Shown here: positions 57,947-64,000 of the stretch, one piece after another | Position numbering within the stretch: the first letter of the stretch is position 1 | How the letters are laid out: each line of letters starts with the position of its first letter | NCBI RefSeq assembly: GCF_016919445.1 | Contig: NZ_CP070356.1 | Coordinates: 255,501-319,500 of the forward strand | Origin: Pseudomonas sp. PDNC002 | GTDB taxonomy: Bacteria; Pseudomonadota; Gammaproteobacteria; Pseudomonadales; Pseudomonadaceae | DNA length: 64,000 nucleotides | Direction of reading: 5' to 3' | The notes under the pieces: model-generated | Told to the model about the DNA's origin: nothing | Databases searched by the model: none | What the model saw: only the letters and a program-made list of their open reading frames with translations | Program-made: the position numbers and the translations under genes

Positions 57947-58810
57947 CTACTCTTTCACTTCCATGTATTCCCGCGCCCAGATCTGATATTCCTCGGGCAA
58001 CGTGTATTTTTTCGCCAGCTCGGAGGCGGTCAGGTCCGAGGCATCCACCCCACGCTGCTCGCGCAGGCAATCGTAGGTGGCCTTGATCGCGGCGAAATAG
58101 GCGGCGTGGCCGTCGACCACGATGCGCACGCCCAGGTGCGCCAGGCGCTCGTCGTCACGCAGCGCGGGGTTGCCGTAGGACACCAGCATCAGCGGCACGC
58201 TGAGGTGGCGGGAAATGGCTTCCAGGTGATCGAAGTCGCGGATGCCGACCATGCAGATGCCGTCGGCGCCAGCGGCCTGGTAGGCCAGGGTGCGGCGGAT
58301 CACGTCATCCACTTCCAGCACCTCGGCATTGGTGCGGGCGATGATCGCCATTTCCGGATCGATGCGCGCTTCCAGCGCCGCGCGGATCTTGCCGACGCCT
58401 TCCTCCACTGGGATCAGGTCAGTGGACTTGCGGCCGAACTGCGCCGGCAGCAGGGTGTCCTCGATGGTCAGCGCAGCCACGCCGGCACGCTCCAGCTCGA
58501 CGATGGTGCGCATGGTGTTCAGCGCATTGCCGTAGCCGTGGTCGGCGTCGGCGATCACCGGCAGACGAGCGACGCGGCCGATGCGAGTGGCCTGCTCGAC
58601 GAATTCGCTGAGGGTGATCAAGGCGAAGTCCGGTGCTGCCAGAACTTGTAGTGAAGCTACAGAACCACCCAGGATGCCCACCTCGAACCCCAGATCCCCG
58701 GCGATTCGTGCCGACATCGGATCGAACACCGACGCGGTGTGGTAACAGGAGGAAGAGGTCAGGAGGGCGCGGAATTCCTTGCGCAATTCGTGGAAGGAGG
58801 CTCTGTGCAT
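57947..58810 (-). CDS. Oxaloacetate decarboxylase of the PEP mutase/isocitrate lyase superfamily
   Basis: A 287-residue TIM-barrel enzyme. The Mg/substrate regions are [32 protein letters not shown] and [14 protein letters not shown]. The length and sequence match PAO1 PA4872, which was characterised as an oxaloacetate decarboxylase without the lyase lid cysteine. It should convert oxaloacetate to pyruvate and CO2. ATG 58810 gives that N-terminus ([17 protein letters not shown]); a TTG twelve bases upstream is possible. Two TGTAG-N5-CTACA palindromes lie upstream and one lies inside the gene. Confidence 0.92.
   Translation of the reverse strand: MHRASFHELRKEFRALLTSSSCYHTASVFDPMSARIAGDLGFEVGILGGSVASLQVLAAPDFALITLSEFVEQATRIGRVARLPVIADADHGYGNALNTMRTIVELERAGVAALTIEDTLLPAQFGRKSTDLIPVEEGVGKIRAALEARIDPEMAIIARTNAEVLEVDDVIRRTLAYQAAGADGICMVGIRDFDHLEAISRHLSVPLMLVSYGNPALRDDERLAHLGVRIVVDGHAAYFAAIKATYDCLREQRGVDASDLTASELAKKYTLPEEYQIWAREYMEVKE
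58647..58661. promoter_or_regulatory. Intragenic TGTAG-N5-CTACA palindrome
   Basis: TGTAGTGAAGCTACA within the PEP-mutase-family coding sequence (about codons 50-55). It has the same arms and spacing as the two upstream copies, 223 bases from the nearer one. Confidence 0.6.
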
Positions 58811-59193
58811 GGTGGGATCCAACGGCTTATACGGGGTGGGAGAACGGAAATCCGATAGTGAAAAACTCTTGTAGGAAAACTACAGGAACACAATGTAGCA
58901 AAACTACAAGCTACTCCCCAAGCCCTCTTTGCCACCACAGCCTTCCGACGGATAACCAGAGCCGGTCGAGGCTTCCAGAAGGCCGCGGCGGCGCCTGTTG
59001 CACAGGGGCGAGGCGCGAATCCTGTGGCTTGGTCATTCCAGATGAGCGATGCGCAACGAAGCGCTGCGCAACAAGCGACCCGTCCTCCGGGTTGCGCGGC
59101 AACGCGGCTCGTCAGGAAACCTCGCCCGACCCTGCATTTCCTACAGCGCTCGCGTACACTGCGCGGCCGTTTTTTCTCCGGACACTGCGCACC
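58811..59193. other. Divergent intergenic region
   Basis: The 383 bases separate the leftward PEP-mutase-family gene and the rightward Hsp70-like gene. The left part carries two operator-like palindromes (58870-58908). The rest is GC-rich with a CGATGCGCAACGAAGCGCTG-like dyad near 59047 and no gene that I can support. Confidence 0.6.
58870..58908. promoter_or_regulatory. Tandem TGTAG-N5-CTACA operators
   Basis: TGTAGGAAAACTACA (58870-58884) and TGTAGCAAAACTACA (58894-58908) are near-identical palindromes with centres 24 bases apart, about 60-100 bases upstream of the leftward start at 58810. Confidence 0.7.
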
Positions 59194-60459
59194 ATGTTCC
59201 AGACCACTGCGGCCCGCGCCCTGGGCATCGACTTCGGCACCTCCAACTCCACCGTCGGCTGGTGGCGTCCGGGCACCGAACCGCTGATCGCCCTGGAAGA
59301 CGACAAGATCACCCTGCCCTCGGTGATCTTCTTCAACGTCGAGGAACGCCGTCCGGTATACGGCCGCCTGGCCCTGCACGAATACCTGGAAGGCTACGAA
59401 GGCCGCCTGATGCGCTCGCTGAAAAGCCTGCTGGGTTCCTCGCTACTGAAAAGCGAGACCACCGTGCTGGGCAGCGCCATGCCGTTCAAGGACCTGCTGG
59501 GGCTGTTCATCGGTGAGCTGAAGAAGCGCGCCGAAGCGGTCGCCGGGCGCGAGTTCGACTCCGTGGTGCTGGGCCGTCCGGTGTTCTTCGTCGATGACGA
59601 TCCCAAGGCCGACCAGGAAGCCCAGGACACCCTGGTGGCGGTGGCGCAGAAGCTCGGTTTCAAGGATGTCTCCTTCCAGTACGAACCGCTGGCCGCGGCA
59701 TTCGACTACGAGCGCAGCATCCAGCGCGAAGAGCTGGTGCTGATCGTCGACATCGGCGGCGGCACCTCGGACTTCTCGCTGGTCCGCCTGGCACCGGAAC
59801 GCCGCGAAGTGGCCGACCGCCAGGGCGACATCCTCGCCACCGGCGGCGTGCACATCGGCGGTACCGATTTCGACAAGCAACTCAGCATCCAGGGCGTGAT
59901 GCCGCTGTTCGGTTACGGCAGCAAGATGAAGAGCGACGCCTTCATGCCGACCAGCTATCACCTCAACCTCGCCACCTGGCACACCATCAACGCGGTGTAC
60001 GCGCAGAAATCCCAGCTGGCCCTGCAGAACATGCGCTACGACATCGTCGACGCCACGGGCATCGACCGCCTGTTCAAGCTCATCGAGCAGCGCGCCGGCC
60101 ACTGGCTGGCGATGCAGGTGGAAGCGAGCAAGATCGAGCTGTCCGACACCGACCGCCGCGACATCGACCTGACGCGCATCGAAGCGGGCCTGGTCGCCGA
60201 GCTAACCCGTGACCTGTTCGAAGGCGCCATTGGCCCGCTGCTGGAGCGCGTGCGCGGCAGCATCACCGACTTGCTCAATTCGGCCGACGTGGACCCGGCG
60301 CGGGTCGACACCGTGTTCTTCACTGGCGGTTCGTCCGGCGTGCCGGCGCTGCGCGAGAGCGTGGCGGCGATGCTGCCCAATGCCCGTCACGTCGACGGCG
60401 ACCGCTTCGGCGGCATCGGCAGCGGCCTGGCCATCGAGGCGATGAAGCGCTACGGCTGA
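59194..60459 (+). CDS. Hsp70-family protein (YegD-like)
   Basis: A 421-residue Hsp70/actin-fold ATPase lacking the usual substrate-binding domain. Motifs are phosphate-1 GIDFGTSNSTVGWW, phosphate-2 LVLIVDIGGGTSDFSLV and adenosine VFFTGGSSGVPALRES. The length and layout match E. coli YegD and PAO1 PA4873, annotated as a heat-shock protein of unknown clients. The ATG at 59194 is chosen at the conserved N-terminus; the frame is open far upstream but unrelated to the family. Confidence 0.93.
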   Translation: MFQTTAARALGIDFGTSNSTVGWWRPGTEPLIALEDDKITLPSVIFFNVEERRPVYGRLALHEYLEGYEGRLMRSLKSLLGSSLLKSETTVLGSAMPFKDLLGLFIGELKKRAEAVAGREFDSVVLGRPVFFVDDDPKADQEAQDTLVAVAQKLGFKDVSFQYEPLAAAFDYERSIQREELVLIVDIGGGTSDFSLVRLAPERREVADRQGDILATGGVHIGGTDFDKQLSIQGVMPLFGYGSKMKSDAFMPTSYHLNLATWHTINAVYAQKSQLALQNMRYDIVDATGIDRLFKLIEQRAGHWLAMQVEASKIELSDTDRRDIDLTRIEAGLVAELTRDLFEGAIGPLLERVRGSITDLLNSADVDPARVDTVFFTGGSSGVPALRESVAAMLPNARHVDGDRFGGIGSGLAIEAMKRYG

Positions 60460-60530
60460 GCACCTGCTCACTGACGCGCGAGCCGCCATGCGCTAGTGTG
60501 ACGGTTCACCTACCCGCGCCGGAGTCAGCC

Positions 60531-60737
60531 ATGCGCCCGTACCGCCTGTTGAGCATCCTGTCCCTGCCCTTGGCCCTGTCTGCCTGCGGCCTGGGCGAAA
60601 CCGCCGCCACGGCCAGCCTGCAAGCCAAGCAGGCGCAACAGGCCCAGCAGCAGATGCAGCAGCTCAAGGAACAGGTCGACCAGGCCAACGTGCAGAACCA
60701 GCAGCGCCTCGACCAAGCGCTGAAGGATTCCGAGTAG
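60531..60737 (+). CDS. Small lipoprotein with Gln-rich helical tail
   Basis: A 68-residue predicted lipoprotein. The signal (LLSILSLPLALSAC) ends in lipobox LSAC. The mature part is a Gln/Ala-rich amphipathic helix (QAKQAQQAQQQMQQLKEQVD), likely a coiled coil. GGAGTCAGCC precedes the ATG at 60531. Function is unknown. osmE follows 86 bases downstream, so it may share regulation with the Hsp70-like gene upstream or with osmE. Confidence 0.8.
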   Translation: MRPYRLLSILSLPLALSACGLGETAATASLQAKQAQQAQQQMQQLKEQVDQANVQNQQRLDQALKDSE

Positions 60738-60759
60738 GCGCGCCGTGCGCAGATTTCTT

Positions 60760-60787
60760 GAACGCTGCGCCACGCTCCGGGCTCAAA
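60760..60787 (+). promoter_or_regulatory. Candidate AlgU (sigma-E-type) promoter of osmE
   Basis: GAACGC (60760-60765) and TCAAA (60783-60787) with a 17-base spacer resemble the AlgU consensus GAACTT-N16/17-TCNNA. The -35 matches four of six. The start would lie about 30 bases before the osmE ATG. Confidence 0.4.
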
Positions 60788-60823
60788 GCTGAGCGAGTGA
60801 ATGGCTCAACCAAGGAGAACGCC

Positions 60824-61168
60824 ATGTACAAGCGATCACTGCTGGCACTGTTCGTCCTGGCCTCGGTGGCAGGATGTGCGTCCACCAAAGTGCAGAACCC
60901 GGTCAACTACATCACCTACCGCGACGAACCGCTGGTGCGTAACGTCGAGAAGGGGATGAGCCAGGAAGAAGTCCTGCGCGTCGGCGGCACGCCCTCCGCG
61001 ACCCAGAAACGCCTGATGAAACCTGGCAGCTGCAATAGCTACATCCTCAGCAAGGACGGTCAGCAGCAGCCGTTCTACGTCAGCTTCGACGGCAGCGGCA
61101 AGGTGGATGGTTCAGGCTTCATGACCTGCTCCGAGCTGGATCGCCACGAGCGCGACTACCAGCCGTGA
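60824..61168 (+). CDS. osmE: Osmotically inducible lipoprotein OsmE
   Basis: A 114-residue SmpA/OmlA-fold lipoprotein. Lipobox VAGC lies at about residue 18. The conserved region VEKGMSQEEVLRVGGTPSAT followed by GSCNSYILSKDG and GSGFMTCSELD aligns well from memory with E. coli OsmE, including the two mature cysteines. It is an outer-membrane lipoprotein induced by osmotic stress. AAGGAG precedes the start and a strong terminator follows. Confidence 0.93.
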   Translation: MYKRSLLALFVLASVAGCASTKVQNPVNYITYRDEPLVRNVEKGMSQEEVLRVGGTPSATQKRLMKPGSCNSYILSKDGQQQPFYVSFDGSGKVDGSGFMTCSELDRHERDYQP

Positions 61169-61180
61169 CGGCCCATGGCC

Positions 61181-61229
61181 CTCGATGAAAAAGCCCTCGC
61201 TCCCCGGCGGGGGCTTTTTTTTCATCGAG
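61181..61229 (+). terminator. Intrinsic terminator of osmE
   Basis: CTCGATGAAAAAGCCC pairs with GGGCTTTTTTTTCATCGAG across a short C/G loop; the stem is about 16 bp with eight T residues. It begins 13 bases after the stop. Confidence 0.92.
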
Positions 61230-61331
61230 CTGGAGAACACATTCCCTGGTCCTTCGCCCGAGCCGGGTGCCTGGAATATTCCCGCCGTGCGCTGGCCGTC
61301 TATCATGGCTGCAGCCATCGAGGAGCCGATC

Positions 61332-61787
61332 ATGAAATACCGCATCATCGAACTACCCGCGTTCCAGGTCATTGGCATGGACTACCGTGGCAATGCCGCC
61401 GACGACAGCATTGGTCAGCTGTGGCAACGCTTCCTGCCCCGCGAGAAGGAAATCACGCAGAGCACGCAGGACAAGTCCGCCTATGGCGTCTGCACGCAAT
61501 TGCCGGGCGGCGAGTTCCACTACATCGCCGGCCTTCCGGTGGACGCCGGCGCGACCGTTCCCGAAGGCATGCTGAACGTCGAGGTGCCGGCGCAGAAGTA
61601 CGCCGTGTTCACCCACATCGGCCCGGTCACCGCCATCGCCGACAGTTTCCAGGCCATCTACTCCAGCCTGCTGACCCGCCACGGCCTGGAACCGAAGAAA
61701 GGCATCGACCTGGAGCGCTACACCGAGCGCTTCCTCGGGCCGGAAGATCCGGCCTCGGAAACCGACCTGTACGTGCCGATCTACTGA
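61332..61787 (+). CDS. Stand-alone GyrI-like effector-binding domain protein
   Basis: A 151-residue protein formed entirely of the GyrI/SBMC-like small-molecule-binding fold (IIELPAFQVIGMDYRG, QLPGGEFHYIAGLPVDAG, VPAQKYAVFTHIGPV, DLYVPIY). Such domains are usually fused to AraC or MerR DNA-binding domains; here there is none, so it may sequester a ligand or act as a toxin/gyrase modulator. Nothing decides between these. AGGAGCCGATC precedes the ATG. Confidence 0.9.
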   Translation: MKYRIIELPAFQVIGMDYRGNAADDSIGQLWQRFLPREKEITQSTQDKSAYGVCTQLPGGEFHYIAGLPVDAGATVPEGMLNVEVPAQKYAVFTHIGPVTAIADSFQAIYSSLLTRHGLEPKKGIDLERYTERFLGPEDPASETDLYVPIY

Positions 61788-61797
61788 ACCGCCGGGA

Positions 61798-61832
61798 GGA
61801 TGGATAACCCGCACCGGGTTTTCCGCCCTACG
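61798..61832. repeat. D-family hairpin after the GyrI-like gene
   Basis: GGATGGATAACCCGCACCGG followed by GTTTTCCGCCCTACG starts 11 bases after the stop and belongs to the same small-hairpin family as 44467 and 44515. Confidence 0.65.
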
Positions 61833-61917
61833 CACTGGCGTCACCTGTAGGAATGTGTCATGCGCGCAATCGTGGGCGTGGCCCGCTCCCACCCGATACT
61901 CCTGCGCCCGGATCGAC

Positions 61918-62033
61918 CCTCACCCTAACCCTGGCTACGCGCCCCGCTCATGAGGGAGAGGGGCGCGTAGCCAGGGTTGGGGTGAGGGGATGCCCTGGCG
62001 CAGATATTTCAGAAGAAGACAGTTGCTCCTACA
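61918..62033. repeat. Composite A-C palindromic repeat, copy downstream of the asmA-like gene
   Basis: The A module (61918-61989) is CCCTCACCCTAACCCTGGCT..AGCCAGGGTTGGGGTGAGGG with a near-perfect stem. The C module (GAAGACAGTTGCTCCTAC) ends at about 62033, seven bases from the stop of the leftward asmA-like gene. Confidence 0.85.
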
Positions 62034-62039
62034 GGGAGC

Positions 62040-64000
62040 TCATTTACCCTTCGTGGGCGCTTTCGGCGGCTGCTTCATCTGCTCCAGCAACGCCGCGCAC
62101 TGGTTGTCGTCCTGCTTGCTCGGCGCGATCAGCGCCAGCAACGCGGCCGCCGGGGCGACCGCCACGCCGAGCGCGACCATGCCGGCACCGCGCGCGGCCA
62201 GCGGCACCACATGCACCCCGGCTTTCGGGTTCTTGTAGGTGCCCTGCACGTAGAGCGGCGAGCGCAGCGAGAAGATCCGCACGCCCTTGCTCTGTGGAAC
62301 GATGTCCAGGTCCAGTTGCTCGGTGGCGAAGTTGGTCGTTCCCTCGATGGTGATGATGGCGTTCTCCGTGTCGAAGACGAATACCCGCGGCTTGGCCAGG
62401 CCGTTGGTGATGCCGACGTCGGCGGCGGCGCAGTTGATCTTCACGTCGTCATCGCCGAACAGCTTGTTCACCACGTAGTTGCCCACGTTCAACCCTGCGA
62501 TTTCCATCAGGCTGCGACTGATCCGGCCATCGTTGATCAGCAGCTTCATCTCACCATTGGCGCCCGCGAGGATGGTCGCCACCGAGTTGCCCGTGCCGGT
62601 CAACGCGGCGTCGCCATTCAGCTCACCGAAGCTGGACTGCATCGGCGCGAAGGTGGGCGCCAGCTCCTTGAGCTTGAAGTTGCGTGCCTTCATGTCGACG
62701 CGGCTCTGCAGCGGCGTCTTGCCGCCGTCCAGGCGGATATGCGACTCCAGCGTGCCGCCGGCCACGCCGAAGCGCAGCGGCTCCAGGGTCAGCAGGCCGT
62801 CATTGAGCACCAGGTGGGTGTACAGGTCGCTGATCGGCAGCTTGTCGCTGTGCACGATGCGCTTGCCGGTGAATTCCACGTCGGCGTCCATTGCGCGCCA
62901 GCGCTCGGTGCGGAACTCCTCCACCGGTAGAACCTTGTCGGCCGGTTGGCGCGTGCTCTGGCCACGCGCCTGTTTCTCTTTATTGGAATCGGCGCCGATC
63001 AGCGGGCCGAGGTCGGCCATGCGCAGTTGCTCCGAGCGCAGCTTGCCGGACAGCTTGGGGCGCGGCTGGCGATTGACGAACACCAGGTCGCCATGCAGAT
63101 CGCTGTCGCCGACCTTGCCGTTGAAGTTCTCGTAGTGGAACTGCGCGCCGGCCGAATCGTGCAGCTCGGCCTTCAGGCGACCGTCGGTCTCGTAGGCCGG
63201 CGTGTCCGGCAGGGTCACGCCGGTGAGCGGGAACAGGTTGGCCATGCTGGTGCCGGCCAGCTTCAGGCGCAGGTCGAGCGCGCCGAGGTTGAGCGGATCG
63301 GTCAGGGTGCCCACGACACTGGCGCGGGTGCTACCCGCGGAGACATCGGCCTGCACCGGGAAGGGCTTGGCCGCGTCCTGCAGGGCGAGCATGCCGCCGA
63401 CCTTGCCCGATCCGTTCAGGGGCAAGCCCTTGTACTGGCCCTTGACCTTCCAGCCGAACACGTAGTCCTGGGTCCCGGCCTTGTCGCCGCCAGCCAGCGC
63501 CTTGCCGGCCAACTGGCCGAAGGGCACCGGCTTGCCGAGCGGGTCGACCTGCAACTCCAGGCGGGTCTTCAACGTCTGGTCGTCCAGCGTCACGTTGCCC
63601 TTGTCGAAACCGATCTCGCCGATGTCCAGCTTCCACGAGGTTTGCTCGGGCACCGCATTGGGGTCCTCTTCCTTCTTCGGCAGGTCGAAGGTCCAAGTGG
63701 CGCGACCGTTGGCCAGGCGCAACAGGTCGGCGCTGGGTCGCGTGAGAACGATCTGCGGGATGCGCACGGTCTGCCACAGCAACGGCAGGGGCGCGAGGCG
63801 GAACTCGACCTTCTCCAGACTGGCGAAGTTGGCCGAGCGCGTCTTGCCGGCCGCCCAATCCGGATTGCCCAGCGTAATGTCCTGGGCGCTGAAGTGCGGC
63901 CAGGGCACATAAGCACGCCAGCCACCCTCCGCAGGCTCGGTGCGCCAGAACACCTGCAGGTCGCCATTGATAGCGAAGGGTCGCCCCAGCTCGGTAGAGA
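62040..64000 (-). CDS. AsmA-family protein (partial, N-terminus off the right edge)
   Basis: The minus-strand frame is open from the window edge to the stop at 62040 (653 residues visible). It is a member of the AsmA/YhjG-like family of large periplasmic-facing, membrane-anchored proteins implicated in outer-membrane lipid homeostasis. Visible hallmarks are the N-terminal WPHFSAQDITLGNPDWAAGK, beta-rich strands with LDLRLKLAGTSMANL, and the C-terminal AsmA domain with MEIAGLNVGNYVVNKLFG, TENAIITIEGTTNFATEQLD and VQGTYKNPKAGV. A C-terminal hydrophobic stretch (MVALGVAVAPAAALLALIAP) is unusual to see before the charged end. The first part, including the membrane anchor, lies beyond 64000. Confidence 0.9.
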   Translation of the reverse strand, partial: STELGRPFAINGDLQVFWRTEPAEGGWRAYVPWPHFSAQDITLGNPDWAAGKTRSANFASLEKVEFRLAPLPLLWQTVRIPQIVLTRPSADLLRLANGRATWTFDLPKKEEDPNAVPEQTSWKLDIGEIGFDKGNVTLDDQTLKTRLELQVDPLGKPVPFGQLAGKALAGGDKAGTQDYVFGWKVKGQYKGLPLNGSGKVGGMLALQDAAKPFPVQADVSAGSTRASVVGTLTDPLNLGALDLRLKLAGTSMANLFPLTGVTLPDTPAYETDGRLKAELHDSAGAQFHYENFNGKVGDSDLHGDLVFVNRQPRPKLSGKLRSEQLRMADLGPLIGADSNKEKQARGQSTRQPADKVLPVEEFRTERWRAMDADVEFTGKRIVHSDKLPISDLYTHLVLNDGLLTLEPLRFGVAGGTLESHIRLDGGKTPLQSRVDMKARNFKLKELAPTFAPMQSSFGELNGDAALTGTGNSVATILAGANGEMKLLINDGRISRSLMEIAGLNVGNYVVNKLFGDDDVKINCAAADVGITNGLAKPRVFVFDTENAIITIEGTTNFATEQLDLDIVPQSKGVRIFSLRSPLYVQGTYKNPKAGVHVVPLAARGAGMVALGVAVAPAAALLALIAPSKQDDNQCAALLEQMKQPPKAPTKGK

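Noticed and set aside
58633-59193. Possible 187-residue N-terminal extension of the Hsp70-like protein
   Set aside because: The upstream frame is open but overlaps the divergent gene and its operators, and is not protein-like. The family N-terminus begins at 59194.

Overview
The window is a high-GC gammaproteobacterial chromosome segment, almost certainly Pseudomonas. Protein sequences and gene order (speA, sui1, NUDIX, DUF2333, gcbA, ctpL ... dipZ, aroQ, accBC, prmA, DUF3426, dusB-fis, purH, purD, retS, urtABCDE, ureD-ureA-pat-ureB-ureC ... osmE) match, from memory, the P. aeruginosa PAO1 block PA4839-PA4876. I infer a member of the P. aeruginosa/nitroreducens/citronellolis side of the genus. 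I see no tRNA, rRNA, CRISPR array, transposase or prophage gene.

Layout. 1-11 kb is a mixed chromosomal region: a secreted TAP-type hydrolase cut by the left edge, DinF-like MATE efflux, a GAF-GGDEF cyclase, a DUF2214 membrane protein, a lipoprotein, arylamine N-acetyltransferase, an epimerase/cupin pair, an FMN reductase, the CbpA/CbpM chaperone pair and a MocR regulator. 11-20 kb holds speA, sui1, a NUDIX hydrolase, a DUF2333 protein, the gcbA-like diguanylate cyclase and the ctpL-like phosphate chemoreceptor. 20-23 kb is an agmatinase, an orphan polyamine-binding protein and a divergent LysR gene. 23-38 kb is core metabolism and regulation: DsbD2, aroQ-accB-accC, prmA, dusB-fis, purH, purD and RetS. 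38-50 kb is the urea block: MarC-family protein, urtABCDE, a GNAT gene and the urease structural genes with pat inserted. 51-57 kb is an apparent accessory insert with an autotransporter and a heme oxygenase/bacteriophytochrome operon. 57-64 kb carries a DksA-like zinc-finger protein, a PEP-mutase-family oxaloacetate decarboxylase, an Hsp70-like protein, small lipoproteins including OsmE, a GyrI-like protein and an AsmA-family protein cut by the right edge.

How the genes fit together. SpeA makes agmatine from arginine. The agmatinase-family enzyme would split agmatine (or a related guanidine) and release urea. UrtABCDE and urease recover urea nitrogen as ammonia. Both the urt and ure units have near-consensus sigma-54 promoters, the urt one with NtrC-like sites upstream. 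GcbA, the GAF-GGDEF protein and RetS link the segment to c-di-GMP and biofilm control. A Pho-box-like array precedes ctpL.

The most unusual content is non-coding: (i) composite palindromic repeats that sit a few bases downstream of gene stop codons in a fixed orientation; (ii) a 198-bp MITE-like element with perfect 15-bp terminal inverted repeats whose left end overlaps the dipZ stop codon; (iii) three TGTAG-N5-CTACA palindromes around the PEP-mutase-family gene, one of them inside its coding sequence.
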